A stretch of 64,000 nucleotides of DNA from Rickettsiella endosymbiont of Dermanyssus gallinae (GTDB lineage: Bacteria; Pseudomonadota; Gammaproteobacteria; Diplorickettsiales; Diplorickettsiaceae). The translations under genes and the position numbers were made by a program. The first letter of the stretch is position 1, and each line of letters begins with the position of its first letter. The stretch covers positions 1,732,001 through 1,796,000 of the forward strand of contig NZ_CP079094.1 of the NCBI RefSeq assembly GCF_019285595.1, written 5' to 3'. This document shows, in pieces, positions 29,030-38,678 of the stretch. Below the pieces are notes generated by a model, which was given only the letters and a program-made list of their open reading frames with translations, did not search any database and was not told the origin of the DNA.

Positions 29030-30553
29030 ATGAGTGCGCTTTCTACGGAACATATGAAAGCGGAATATTGGGGTTCACTTTTATTGTTTACCCAGGTTTT
29101 TTATAAAATACGCACTGGCCATGAATTTAAAATATCACAGCCTATTTGCCGTGAACCACACGTTATTACCTTATGTCGTGCCTTAACTGAAGTATTAGAA
29201 GGAAAAACCAAACGATTAATTATTAACATTCCACCCCGCTACGGAAAAAGTGAATTAGTCATCCATTTTATTGCCTGGGCCTTATCGCGTTACCCTGATT
29301 CGCAGTTTCTATATATTTCCTATGCACATATGCTAGCAAAAAAGCAAACACAAACCATTCGACAGATAGTGAATCTACCGGCCTATAAAAAACTGTTTGG
29401 AATTAAACTCTCGGATAGTTCGAGCGCTAAAGATAACTTTGAAACCGTACAAGGTGGCTGTGTTTATGCAGCCGGTTCAGGGGGTGCAATCACAGGTCGT
29501 GGTGCAGGACTACAGAATATCGAGCGATTTGCAGGTGCCATCATTATTGATGACATCCATAAGCCCGATGATGTGGGCAGCGACGTGATGCGCGAAGGTG
29601 TTGTTAATTGGTATTACAACACGCTACAAAGCCGCGTTAATTCACCGACAACACCGATTATTTTTATCGGACAGCGTGTACATGAAGAAGACCTGGTTGC
29701 CACATTGCGCGATACGGGCGATTGGACGGCTGTCATATTACCTGCCTTAGATGAAAGTGGTAATGCCCTCAATCCAAGCCAACATGATGAAAAATCCTTA
29801 TTGAAATTAAAACAAGAAAGTCCTTATGTTTTTTCCGCACAGTATCAACAAGACCCACAGCCTGCCGGTGGCGGATTATTTAAACCAGAATGGTTTTATT
29901 TATTGGATGAAGAACCTAAGTTTCTAGCCACATTTATTACCGTTGATACGGCAGAAACAGTAAAAACGTACAATGATGCCACTGTTTTTAGCTTTTGGGG
30001 TTTGTACACTATCAACGATAAAGGTATAGAAACCGATCAATTAGCATTACACTGGATTGATTGTGTAGAACTGCGTATAGAGCCTAAAGATTTAGAAGCC
30101 GAACTCCGAAATTTTTGCACACACACTAGTCGGCACGCCGTAAAACCTAGTATTATTGCCATTGAAAAGAAGTCTACCGGGACCATGCTATTAGCGTTAT
30201 TGAGAACGTTACGTGGCATTGAAGTAAGAGAAATTGAACGTTCCAACACCTCAAGCAAGGGTGATCGCTTTTTAGAAATACAACCGATTATTACCCGACA
30301 ATTAGTCTCTTTGATGCGTTACGCGAAACACACCCCACTGTGTTTGGATCACTGTAAAAAAATAACTATTAATAACACCCACCGTTTCGATGATATCGCC
30401 GATACCTTATACGATGCGGTAAAAATAGGGTTAATTGATCAATCGGTTATTTTACGGAATAAGCGACGTCAAGAAACACACCGCATTGTTGCCGAACTGG
30501 CCAAGCATGCTCAACATCTTAATCGATTACAGGAAGAACGGTTATGCCAATAG
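29030..30553 (+). CDS. Large terminase subunit
   Basis: DNA-packaging motor and headful nuclease, 507 residues. The ATPase domain has Walker A PPRYGKSE, Walker B AIIIDDIHKPDD and the coupling motif GQRVHEEDL. The nuclease domain has TVDTAE, a middle AIEKKSTG and HRFDDIADTLYDAV, the acidic metal ligands. It begins one base after the small terminase stop and overlaps the portal gene by 10 bp, so the packaging genes form a tight operon. Confidence 0.95.
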   Translation: MSALSTEHMKAEYWGSLLLFTQVFYKIRTGHEFKISQPICREPHVITLCRALTEVLEGKTKRLIINIPPRYGKSELVIHFIAWALSRYPDSQFLYISYAHMLAKKQTQTIRQIVNLPAYKKLFGIKLSDSSSAKDNFETVQGGCVYAAGSGGAITGRGAGLQNIERFAGAIIIDDIHKPDDVGSDVMREGVVNWYYNTLQSRVNSPTTPIIFIGQRVHEEDLVATLRDTGDWTAVILPALDESGNALNPSQHDEKSLLKLKQESPYVFSAQYQQDPQPAGGGLFKPEWFYLLDEEPKFLATFITVDTAETVKTYNDATVFSFWGLYTINDKGIETDQLALHWIDCVELRIEPKDLEAELRNFCTHTSRHAVKPSIIAIEKKSTGTMLLALLRTLRGIEVREIERSNTSSKGDRFLEIQPIITRQLVSLMRYAKHTPLCLDHCKKITINNTHRFDDIADTLYDAVKIGLIDQSVILRNKRRQETHRIVAELAKHAQHLNRLQEERLCQ

Positions 30554-32598
30554 CATCAACTCACCAAGATCAATTAAAGCGACTAAAAACTAACATTGAA
30601 AAAAGCTATTGCTTTTTTGAAGATAATATAAAACGCTTTAATTTCTTTAGAAAGTTTGTTTTTGAAACCTCACTTTCTGAAAAAGATATAAAAGCGCTAA
30701 AACTAACAGGAAAACCTATTTTAGAGTTTAATACACTAGAAGCTTATATTTCGCGCTTACGCGGTGAGTTTTCTAAGCAAGAACCCTCCATCGCAGTGAG
30801 ATTACTTGATCATAGTCAGTTGCATCCTGAGTTACCACTTCTGCTAGAAGCCCATTTACGTTCGATTTTTTGTGAGGCAAACCATAATGGCTGTGAATAT
30901 GAAGTTTATACTGATATCCTCAGTGGTGGTTTTAGTGCCATAAGAGTATGGACAGACTACCTACATGAAAAAAGCTTTGATCAAGTTATTAAAATGGCAA
31001 GGGTATACGATCCGACCTTAGTTGGATTTGATCCCTTAGCGGTGTTACCTCATAAAGGGGATGGGTGTTATTGTTTTGAATTAGTACCTAAGACAAAAAA
31101 AGAATTTCAATCAGAATTCCCCCATATCGACTTATCCTCACTTAAATTTAACCGAGAAATCAAAGGCTTTAGTTGGTCTTACCAAGGCAATCAAGAAGAT
31201 ATTTTATTAGTTTGCGATTATTACGAAAAAAAGCAGGTACCTAAAAAATTAGTGCACCTAAGCTCAGGTGATACTATTTTTTATGATGATTACAAAACCC
31301 TTGAGCAACACTGGCAACAATCAGGCATTCTGTCGCCGTTTCCTAGGATTGTTGAAGAACGTCCAACCACGATTGAAACGATACACCGTTACCAGTTGAT
31401 TGAATCACAGGTCATCAAATATGAAGAAACGGATTATAAATATTTGCCCTTGGTCTATGTCGATGGTAACTCTATTCGTTTACGTGATGGCAAAATGGGT
31501 GATATGAAGCAGTTAACACGCCCTTATGTTTACCATGCTGCAAGCAATCAAAAATTAAAGAATTTTGCTGGGCAATGTCTCGCTAACGAATTAGCTACTA
31601 TGACTGCTCAAAAATGGATTATAGCCGCAGAAGCAATTCCTGAAGCGTACATCGAAAATTACAAAAAATCCCAAGTACCTAGTATAGCCGTTTATAATGG
31701 CTATATGGAACATAACGGCTCATTAGTACCATTACCACCGCCACAATCTGTACAACGTACTAGTGCACCGCCAGAAATCATACAAACTTTCATGAATGCC
31801 GATAGCGCCATGCAATCTATTTTAGGATCGTATGATGCTTCCCTCGGTATTAATAACAATCAATTAAGCGGCGTAGCGATTGTAGAAGGCGCTACACAAT
31901 CCAATGCAGCGGCTATGCCCTATGTTGTCAGTTTTCTACAATCCTTAAATCAAGTGGCGCAAATTATTGTAGATTTAATTCCTAAATATTATGTGACACC
32001 GAGAACATTACCAGTCACCTTACCGAATGGCAAACGAAGCTATGCCTTAATTAATCAACAAGGTGGTATTGACGTTAAATACAGCAGCGAGCAGCTAGAG
32101 ATATGTGTGAGTGCCGGTGTTAATTTTTCTATTCAAAAATCACAGTCATTGCAAAAAATTATTCCTTTAGCTCAAGCCTTACCTGGGTTTGCTGAACTTA
32201 TCAATACAGAAGGTCTACCCATTTTATTAGACAATTTAGAGATACGTGGGGGCGAGCAACTAAAAACGCTTGCTGAAAACTTTATTCAAAATCAGAAGAT
32301 GAAAGTACAACAGGCCCAGCAACAACAAATAAATCAACCTAATCCTATGGTAGAAAAACTAAACCTGGAAAAAGCCAAATTAGCCGCACAAGCACAGCAA
32401 AATCAAATTAACAATGCCCATAAAGCCATTGAGTTAGGCTTAGATAAGGAGAATATCGATACTGAACGTATGAAACTAATGGCTGATTTACATACGGCTC
32501 ATAATGAAAATCTAGTACAGCTTGAGAAAGCGCAGACTGAACGACTGACGCAAGCTATTGACTTTGAAATAAAAAAAGAGAAAAATTTTTCCAAATAA
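30544..32598 (+). CDS. Portal protein, P22 gp1-like
   Basis: A 684-residue portal subunit that forms the dodecameric DNA entry ring of the capsid. It resembles the P22 family: an N-terminal helical part with FNTLEAYISRLRGEFSKQEPSIAVR, GFDPLA and a long C-terminal barrel-forming coiled coil rich in Gln (about 580-684: QNQKMKVQQAQQQQINQ and similar). P22 portals also have a long C-terminal helical barrel. It overlaps terL by 10 bp. The next gene is the inserted ankyrin gene, not the scaffold as in P22. Confidence 0.9.
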   Translation: MPIASTHQDQLKRLKTNIEKSYCFFEDNIKRFNFFRKFVFETSLSEKDIKALKLTGKPILEFNTLEAYISRLRGEFSKQEPSIAVRLLDHSQLHPELPLLLEAHLRSIFCEANHNGCEYEVYTDILSGGFSAIRVWTDYLHEKSFDQVIKMARVYDPTLVGFDPLAVLPHKGDGCYCFELVPKTKKEFQSEFPHIDLSSLKFNREIKGFSWSYQGNQEDILLVCDYYEKKQVPKKLVHLSSGDTIFYDDYKTLEQHWQQSGILSPFPRIVEERPTTIETIHRYQLIESQVIKYEETDYKYLPLVYVDGNSIRLRDGKMGDMKQLTRPYVYHAASNQKLKNFAGQCLANELATMTAQKWIIAAEAIPEAYIENYKKSQVPSIAVYNGYMEHNGSLVPLPPPQSVQRTSAPPEIIQTFMNADSAMQSILGSYDASLGINNNQLSGVAIVEGATQSNAAAMPYVVSFLQSLNQVAQIIVDLIPKYYVTPRTLPVTLPNGKRSYALINQQGGIDVKYSSEQLEICVSAGVNFSIQKSQSLQKIIPLAQALPGFAELINTEGLPILLDNLEIRGGEQLKTLAENFIQNQKMKVQQAQQQQINQPNPMVEKLNLEKAKLAAQAQQNQINNAHKAIELGLDKENIDTERMKLMADLHTAHNENLVQLEKAQTERLTQAIDFEIKKEKNFSK

Positions 32599-32631
32599 AA
32601 TACAATATAGATTTTTGAGAAATGAAAAAAA

Positions 32632-33402
32632 ATGATAAAAAATAAAGATGCTTTTATCAAAAAAACTGATGTCTGTAATTTTAATACTATAAAAAATTTT
32701 CTTGATGAGGGAGGAAATCCTAACTACATTTTTGATAATAAAAACTCTTTAGTAGCTCAACTAATGAATGAATATTGGCAAGATAAACTTCATGAAAGAG
32801 ACTGCTTTAAAATTGTTAATTTGCTTTTAAGCAGAGGGGCAGATCCTAATGTAAGAGATTCAAATAGCTTGACGCCACTTCATTGGGCTACTCATTTATC
32901 GTTAAAACTAACTAAATTATTTTTAAAGAACGGTGCGCATATTAATATAATGGATAGAGAGGGTTTTACCCCTTTACATAATGCAGCAGGCTCAGGTTTA
33001 GCCAGGCATAAGAAAATTACAAAACTACTTTTGGATTACGGCGCAGAAATATATTCAATCGCGATAAATGTTTATCACTATAGTGTTTTATATGATGCGG
33101 TTGCAGCTGGAAATTATCAAATAATACGCATGCTGTTAAAACAAGATATGAAAAAAGGAAAGATTCTTTTAGAAATGATAGAAGAAAAATATGGAAGAAC
33201 ATCTTTACATCTTGCGGTACTAAATCCTCTCCACTCATCAATTAAAATTATAACGTTACTTTTAAAACATGGTGCGAATATTTATGCTAAAGATTTTGAA
33301 GGAGTTACCCCTTTTCAAATAGTTTCAAAATTTGCTTCTCCTCGATATCTTAAAGTCAGAGAGTTGTTTATAAAATATAAGCGGAAAGCAAAGGCTAATT
33401 AA
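32632..33402 (+). CDS. Ankyrin-repeat protein, phage-borne (candidate effector)
   Basis: A 256-residue protein with about five ankyrin repeats: VNLLLSRGADPNVRDSNSLTPLHWAT, LFLKNGAHINIMDREGFTPLHNAA, LLLDYGAEIYS, YGRTSLHLAV and LLLKHGANIYAKDFEGVTPFQIV. There is no signal peptide or membrane helix. It separates portal from scaffold in an otherwise standard P22 head module, and its base use is distinctly more A+T rich than the flanking head genes, so it is a later insertion. Ankyrin proteins carried by phages or secreted by Dot/Icm systems act on host cells in related bacteria; an effector role here is inference. Confidence 0.88.
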   Translation: MIKNKDAFIKKTDVCNFNTIKNFLDEGGNPNYIFDNKNSLVAQLMNEYWQDKLHERDCFKIVNLLLSRGADPNVRDSNSLTPLHWATHLSLKLTKLFLKNGAHINIMDREGFTPLHNAAGSGLARHKKITKLLLDYGAEIYSIAINVYHYSVLYDAVAAGNYQIIRMLLKQDMKKGKILLEMIEEKYGRTSLHLAVLNPLHSSIKIITLLLKHGANIYAKDFEGVTPFQIVSKFASPRYLKVRELFIKYKRKAKAN

Positions 33403-33651
33403 AAATAACTTCCTTATGAACATAATAGAGCTATTTATTTAAATAACTGAAGGCTATTTGTTTTTTTACCGCATGTAGTATTGGAGATTTCCAGTTTAGG
33501 TAAGATAATAAGAGTATGAATGATTATCGATCAAACTCATCGAGACTCTTGCGATACGAGAGGTTTTTACGGAGCTATCCGGTGTAAATAGTCGGGACTT
33601 AGACGTTATTTAAGGTTACTACCGTGACGGGGCAATAGTCGAAGGAAACTA
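33403..33651 (+). other. Gap between ankyrin and scaffold genes
   Basis: No gene fits in these 249 bases. The left half is AT-rich like the ankyrin gene; the right half (from about 33540) has mixed composition like the head genes, and may be the original portal-scaffold spacer. GAAGGAAACT before the scaffold ATG serves as ribosome site. I see no terminator or strong repeat. Confidence 0.5.
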
Positions 33652-34332
33652 ATGGAATCAAATGAAGGACAAACGACGGAACATGTATCGGAATCCACTG
33701 GACAACATTTACCGGAAAATCCTGCAGCGGCTGAAAAACATTTACCGCAATCCGCCATCAATCGTATTGTGGTGGAAGCGAAAAGGGATGCCTACGAGCA
33801 AGGGATAAAGGTAGGAAAAGCCTCAACTATTGCGCCTATAGAGGCTACACCGCCTTCTACTTCATCTAATTTAACAATAGAACAAGTACAAAAGATCATA
33901 GATGAAAATGAGGCTAGGCAAGCGAAAGCACGTTATGAACAACAAGCCCAGCAAGCCTCACAGGATTTTTTAGGTAAATTAAAGTCTGGCGAGGAAAAAT
34001 ACTCCGATTTTAACGAAACAATTCATAGCGTTAATTGGACATCTATTCCTCATGTATTGGATTTAGCAAATCAAACCGATGAAACCGCTGCTGTTGTTTA
34101 CGAATTAGCTAAAACACCGCAAAAAGCCATTACACTTTGGCAACTTTACCAAGTTAATCCCAAAGCCGCTTTAGCGGAAACAAAAAAAATAGCCGAATCG
34201 ATTAAACAAAATCAGCGTCAGCACCCGTCAACGCGCCCTCCTTTAAGTCCATTAACCCCTTCTGTAACACGAATGTCTAATGGGCCCTTAACTGTACGTG
34301 AGCTAAAAGAAGACCCCCGTTTTATTTTTTAG
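33652..34332 (+). CDS. Scaffolding protein, P22 gp8-like
   Basis: A 226-residue, highly polar, helical protein rich in Glu, Gln and Ala, located just before the coat gene as in P22. The N-terminal half has a disordered look (HVSESTGQHLPENPAAAE), a central coiled coil spans residues 75-125, and the C-terminus has a basic segment (KKIAESIKQNQRQH) and the acidic tail RELKEDPRFIF. It should guide procapsid assembly and then exit. Identification is by position, size and composition. Confidence 0.8.
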   Translation: MESNEGQTTEHVSESTGQHLPENPAAAEKHLPQSAINRIVVEAKRDAYEQGIKVGKASTIAPIEATPPSTSSNLTIEQVQKIIDENEARQAKARYEQQAQQASQDFLGKLKSGEEKYSDFNETIHSVNWTSIPHVLDLANQTDETAAVVYELAKTPQKAITLWQLYQVNPKAALAETKKIAESIKQNQRQHPSTRPPLSPLTPSVTRMSNGPLTVRELKEDPRFIF

Positions 34333-34403
34333 GATTTCTTTACTTACACACTCGTCAAGGTTCCCCATTAGTTTTAATAAATTAAGACTATTAAGGATTC
34401 TCC

Positions 34404-35645
34404 ATGAGTATCAATGTATTAGAAAGTGTTGCCACGTTACAAGAAGATGCGTTAGCACTCTTTCAAAATAGAAATTGTTTCGTTCAAACGGCTAGTACGA
34501 AATTTGTCGATTTTGAAAAGACCATCGGCAATTTAGGTGCAGAAATTAAAGTCGAATTACCGTTTCGCTTTATTACCACACCTTCACTGGTTTCACAAAC
34601 ACAAGCGATTAAACAACGCTACGTCTCTTTAATTACAGATCAATCCGCATCAGTTGACTATGCCATGAGCGCGGAAGAAATGATTTATCATTTCGATAAT
34701 AACCGTGAAAGAATAGGCAAATCGGCGATTGCTGAATTATCCGCTTATGTAGAAAAAAATGTTGCTTCGCGTATTCCTGATTTTACTTACCGTTTTTTTG
34801 GTGATGGAAAAACTACCTTTAGTGGACTCGAAGATCTAGAAAAAATGCTGATTATGTATCGCGAAGTCGGTACTCCATCCCCATCACTCAATTGCTACGT
34901 TAGTGATCTGTATTTACTAAAAGCACGCAGTGGCATGATGAATCAATTTGCGCCGATTCGTAATGATAAATTGGCACGCCGTTATGAAATTGGCGAATAT
35001 AATTATACAAAATTTTATCGCAGTAATATGTTGCCTATACATGAGGCTGGTGACGTAGGTCAAAAAGGCACTGTACTGACTATTGAGGGTACAGACGATC
35101 CAAGCGGAAAGAAAATCACACAACTACAACTATCGGGTGACACAGAGCCAGGGAGTGTGGCATTTAAGAAAAACGATTTGATTCAATTCCAAGATGTACC
35201 TGGCATCCCCAACGTTAGATTTTTAACAGACGTAGGTCATGGGCCCTCCAATTGTCCGTTGCAATGCCGTGTCACCAGCGATGCAACGATTCCTGACAAA
35301 GGCCCACTGACGATTAACATCGACCCTATCTTATGTGCTGATCCTAGTGATTCTGACTGGAATATTACAACGAATATTGTCAAAGGAATGAAAATACAAA
35401 CGGCACCGAGTCATCGAGCAGGCTTACTCATCGGTGGCGATGCTTTCTATATTTCCATGCCCAAATTACCCGCTGAACGTCCTAATGACTCGGTCAGTAA
35501 ATATGACAGCGATACCGGCGTAGCACTACGAGTAACCTACGGTACCGTAGCGGGATCAAATGTATTTGGATTTCATTACGCGGCGCTGTGGGGAACTTTA
35601 ATGGTTCCTAATCGTTGTATGCGTATTTTATTCCCTGTTATTTAA
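34404..35645 (+). CDS. Major capsid protein, P22 gp5-like
   Basis: Coat protein of 413 residues, near the 430 of P22. The N-terminal region (FVQTASTKFVDFEKTIGNLGAEIKVELPFRF) and the later RVTYGTVAGSNVFGFHYAALWGTLMVPNRCMRILFPVI resemble P22-type coat proteins with an inserted beta domain in the middle. It follows the scaffold gene by 71 bp with an AAGGA ribosome site and precedes the gp4-like gene. Confidence 0.88.
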   Translation: MSINVLESVATLQEDALALFQNRNCFVQTASTKFVDFEKTIGNLGAEIKVELPFRFITTPSLVSQTQAIKQRYVSLITDQSASVDYAMSAEEMIYHFDNNRERIGKSAIAELSAYVEKNVASRIPDFTYRFFGDGKTTFSGLEDLEKMLIMYREVGTPSPSLNCYVSDLYLLKARSGMMNQFAPIRNDKLARRYEIGEYNYTKFYRSNMLPIHEAGDVGQKGTVLTIEGTDDPSGKKITQLQLSGDTEPGSVAFKKNDLIQFQDVPGIPNVRFLTDVGHGPSNCPLQCRVTSDATIPDKGPLTINIDPILCADPSDSDWNITTNIVKGMKIQTAPSHRAGLLIGGDAFYISMPKLPAERPNDSVSKYDSDTGVALRVTYGTVAGSNVFGFHYAALWGTLMVPNRCMRILFPVI

Positions 35646-35660
35646 CAAGAAGAACATAAT

Positions 35661-36311
35661 ATGGCTTATACCGTCACAGAACTCATTACCACCGCCTGGA
35701 ATTTATCCAGTATTGTCGCGGCAAAAGCGGAAACAGTGAGTGGCGATCAACTGACCACGGGTTTAGATCATCTGAATGATTTTTTAGCTTTACAAAGCAC
35801 TGAATCTCGGATGATTCCTTACACCCGTGTTCATTCCTTTGAATGCAAAGCAAAGTGTGATGAATTTTTAATTGATCATTTACTGGAGATCGATGTTTTA
35901 ACAATAAAAGGCAATGGGGATTATCCTTTACAGCCGCAAGGAAGAAAGGCGTTTTTTTCACAACCCTGCCAACATTATTCGCCTTCTCAACCACGAGCTT
36001 ATCATATCGAACCTGCTAAAGGCGGTAGTCTATTGTTTTTATCCCCTACACCGGATAAATCCTATGAATTTAGATTAGTCGGTAAATTTGGCTTAGCCGA
36101 GGTAGATTATAACGATGATTTAAGTAAAGTTTATGATCGCTTCTATTTACTCTACCTACGTTATGGTTTAGCCGATTATCTATGCGATCTGTATAACCAT
36201 CCCTTTTCAGGGAAAGGAAAATTAAGCGAGCTCGAATCTAAGTTACGTGATTATTCACCGTTAGACCTTACTGTAGAGAAGATCTCGTATTTTAATGCGG
36301 AGACGCCTTGA
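35661..36311 (+). CDS. Head-tail adaptor, P22 gp4-like
   Basis: A 216-residue protein between coat and gp10-like genes, the position of P22 gp4, the first tail accessory factor that binds the portal ring. The N-terminus VTELITTAWNLSSIVAAKAETVSGDQLTTGLDHLNDFLAL matches the helical start of this family, and DRFYLLYLRYGLADYLCDLY resembles the later helix. It is longer than P22 gp4 (166 residues). Its stop lies one base before the gp10-like ATG. Confidence 0.8.
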   Translation: MAYTVTELITTAWNLSSIVAAKAETVSGDQLTTGLDHLNDFLALQSTESRMIPYTRVHSFECKAKCDEFLIDHLLEIDVLTIKGNGDYPLQPQGRKAFFSQPCQHYSPSQPRAYHIEPAKGGSLLFLSPTPDKSYEFRLVGKFGLAEVDYNDDLSKVYDRFYLLYLRYGLADYLCDLYNHPFSGKGKLSELESKLRDYSPLDLTVEKISYFNAETP

Positions 36312-36312
36312 T

Positions 36313-37951
36313 ATGGCACAACTTCCAGTTGCCGTGGTGGGTGGTAATGGGTTTGGTCGTTATCCCAAAATATCACGCGAACAAACCTTTAATATGATTG
36401 TCAGTGATAATTTTTTAGTCCCTTTTGCAGGTTATAAAAGAGTCATTACCATTAATGATCAAGGACAGGGACGTGGATTATTTAATAGCGCCCGTTTTGG
36501 TAATTTAATTACCGTGATTGATAATGGTGTTTATATCATTGGCTCTACCTTACATGCACAACGTATTGGTAGTTTAGAGAGTTTTGAAGGTGATGTACAA
36601 ATTGCCGAAAATGAAAAAGAAGAAATTTCGATTTGCGATCATAAAGATATCTTTATATTCAATTATCGTGAATCGACATTTAAACAAGTGAGTCGCTATG
36701 CTCCCGAAGAATTTCGGCCATCGTGTCCCCGAAATTCGTTCGCATGACGCGACTGAAATTAGGCCGCGATACGTCCTGCGTCCGGCACGCACTCACTCCT
36801 TCGGAGTTCATGCCCGTGCCTCCCACAAATGACTTTACGGCGTGATGCGTTTCCTGCTTCGCCCGTCAACGCACGCCTATCGCGGGCTCTTCGACTTCGC
36901 ATTGCTTTCACAATGCTTTCCTGTCTCATCGAAAGCACAATTGGATTTTGTTCCGAGCTACATTAGTTATCATAATGGTCGTTTTCTTTCTGCTGATAGC
37001 GAACATGCTGAATGGCGTTTATGTGATGAAGAAAATAGTTTGCATTGGCCAACCGATGCCTCGCATGTGGGAGAATTTCAAACCAAAGCCGATAATCCCT
37101 TAGCCGTTATTCCACTCCCTGGACGTGGTAATACGATCTTTGTGATGGGATCCATCGTAACGGAATGCTGGTCAGATATTGGTTTAAATGCTTTTCCTTA
37201 CCAGCGCGCCTCCAGCTTTAACATTGATTATGGCTGTTTAAATCCAGCAACGATTGCGCGTAGTGATCAATTTATGGTTTGGTTAGGTGCCAATGAACAA
37301 TCAGGGCCTGTTATTTTATTAAGTGACGGTGGATCAGTACAGCAAATTTCCACGGAAGGAATTAACTTTAAATTTTCGCAATTAAAAAACCCGAATCAAG
37401 CGTATGGTTTTTTATTTAAACAGGATGGTCATTTACTGTATGTCATAACCTTTCCTGATGATCAGATAACTTATGCCTATGACTTTACAACAAAACTCTT
37501 TTTTACCTTAACTAATCAGGACATGGCGGCGCATATCGCTAAAAAAGCGGTATTTTATAATAACAGCTATTATTTTATTAGTTTTATTGACGGTCATATT
37601 TACGAGTTAAATTCCCGTTATACGCAAGCGGATGAGAAAGAAATACCCCGTATCCGAGTAACGCCCCCTATTCGATCACCGGATAGCGAATTTTTTATCG
37701 CACAAAAATTTAATTTGCCTATTGAACAAGGCCATAGCGCATTAGAACAGCGTATTGATTTATCTTTTTCTAAAGATGGCGCGATGAGTTTTAGTTCTAA
37801 CCTATCTAAAACATTAAATCCTGTTGCCCATCGACAAAACCGCCTGATTTGGTGGCAGTTAGGACGCGCCAATGATTTAACGCTACAGTTACGTTTTTGG
37901 AGCTTCGATCGCATTGTCGTAGGTAATGGTCTACTGAGTATTACACCATGA
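36313..37951 (+). pseudogene. Packaged-DNA stabilisation protein, P22 gp10-like, split by the repeat
   Basis: Codons 1-124 lie at 36313-36684 and the rest at 36932-37951; repeat copy B fills 36685-36931. Together they give about 464 residues, close to the 472 of P22 gp10, the tail hub that closes the portal. The N part reads YPKISREQTFNMIVSDNFLVPFAGYKRV, the C part DFVPSYISYHNGRFLSAD and onward. Both breakpoints fall between codons and the frame matches on both sides, so loss of 247 bases would restore an open gene. As it stands, translation stops inside the repeat at 36745-36747; the C part could be read only from a start inside the repeat (36842). I chose the ATG at 36313, just after the gp4 stop. 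Confidence 0.88.
36685..36931. repeat. 247-bp structured repeat, copy B
   Basis: Identical to copies A and C. It lies inside the phage gp10-like gene in the same direction as the gene. The left flank is TTTAAA|CAAG and the right flank CATCG|AAAGCACAA. No longer target duplication can be seen; at most CAA is shared (CAA at the left edge and CAA nine bases beyond the start of the right flank). Because the host gene belongs to a phage, this copy moved in after or along with the phage. Confidence 0.95.
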
Positions 37952-38079
37952 ATATTCCTAATTTACCGCATGAAAAACCCATTGATAGTAATGGTCAATG
38001 GACGGCCTCATGGAGTTTGTGGCTTCAAGAGTTAATTGCTGTATTGCAAAAAAAACTATCTGACCAAGGAACTCATTGA
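37948..38079 (+). CDS. Small phage tail-region protein, 43 aa
   Basis: A short gene with ATGA overlap to the gp10-like stop and a TGATG overlap to the next start, so it is clearly part of the operon. The product begins MNIPNLPHEKPIDSNGQWTA and continues with Trp- and Leu-rich WSLWLQELIAVLQKKL. Similar small proteins (Pro/His/Glu-Lys-Pro-Ile start followed by a Trp-rich helix) occur at this position in other podophages. Function unknown. Confidence 0.7.
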   Translation: MNIPNLPHEKPIDSNGQWTASWSLWLQELIAVLQKKLSDQGTH

Positions 38080-38669
38080 TGAATTTTTTTAGCGGTATTG
38101 GTGATTTTGTAGGTAATTTATTTAGCGGTAATAATCCAGGTGATGCAGCTAGCCAATATTACAATCAAATACCAGATATATTAAAGCAATATTTAAAACC
38201 CTATGCGGATCGCGGTAACGCCATTTATCCGCAATTACAGGGAGAATATGATCAGTTATTACATGATCCTACCGGCGTATTAAATAAATTGGGTCAAGGA
38301 TACCAACAATCGCCAGGCTATCAATTTCAATTAAACCAATCGTTGAATGCAGGTAATCGCGCCTCCGCTGCTAAAGGCATGTTAGGTAGTCCGATGCAGC
38401 AACAACAAGCACAACAAACCGCTGGACAATTAGCCAATCAAGATTTTAATCAGTATTTAGCACATGCGATGGGATTGTATGGACAAGGTTTAGCGGGCGA
38501 TCAAAACATTTATAACACCGGCGCCCGAATGTCCGGTAATTTAGGGGAAAATTTAGCCAACGCCTTAATGTCACAAGGTAATTTAGCTTATTCCAATGCA
38601 ACGAATCAAAACCAAATGAATCAACAACTACTCGGTATGTTAGCTGGTTTAGCCGGTGGTTTTTTATAG
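38079..38669 (+). CDS. DNA-ejection/injection protein, P22 gp7-like position
   Basis: A 196-residue Gln-, Asn-, Gly- and Ala-rich protein. The N-terminus has IGDFVGNLFSGNN, then helical repeats (YYNQIPDILKQYLKPYADRG, AKGMLGSPMQQQQAQQTAGQLANQDFNQYL), ending in Gly/Leu-rich hydrophobic LLGMLAGLAGGFL. Such composition is typical of P22-group ejection proteins that leave the virion with the DNA and cross the envelope. The TGATG junction with the 43-aa gene favours the ATG at 38079. Confidence 0.7.
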   Translation: MNFFSGIGDFVGNLFSGNNPGDAASQYYNQIPDILKQYLKPYADRGNAIYPQLQGEYDQLLHDPTGVLNKLGQGYQQSPGYQFQLNQSLNAGNRASAAKGMLGSPMQQQQAQQTAGQLANQDFNQYLAHAMGLYGQGLAGDQNIYNTGARMSGNLGENLANALMSQGNLAYSNATNQNQMNQQLLGMLAGLAGGFL

Positions 38670-38678
38670 GAATAATGT

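Noticed and set aside
36842-36931. Protein-like frames inside the 247-bp element (MMRFLLRPSTHAYRG on one strand, MRAGRRTYRGLISVASCE on the other)
   Set aside because: They simply run into different flanking sequences in each copy, have no ribosome site and end at the element edges; the dense stems better explain the conservation.
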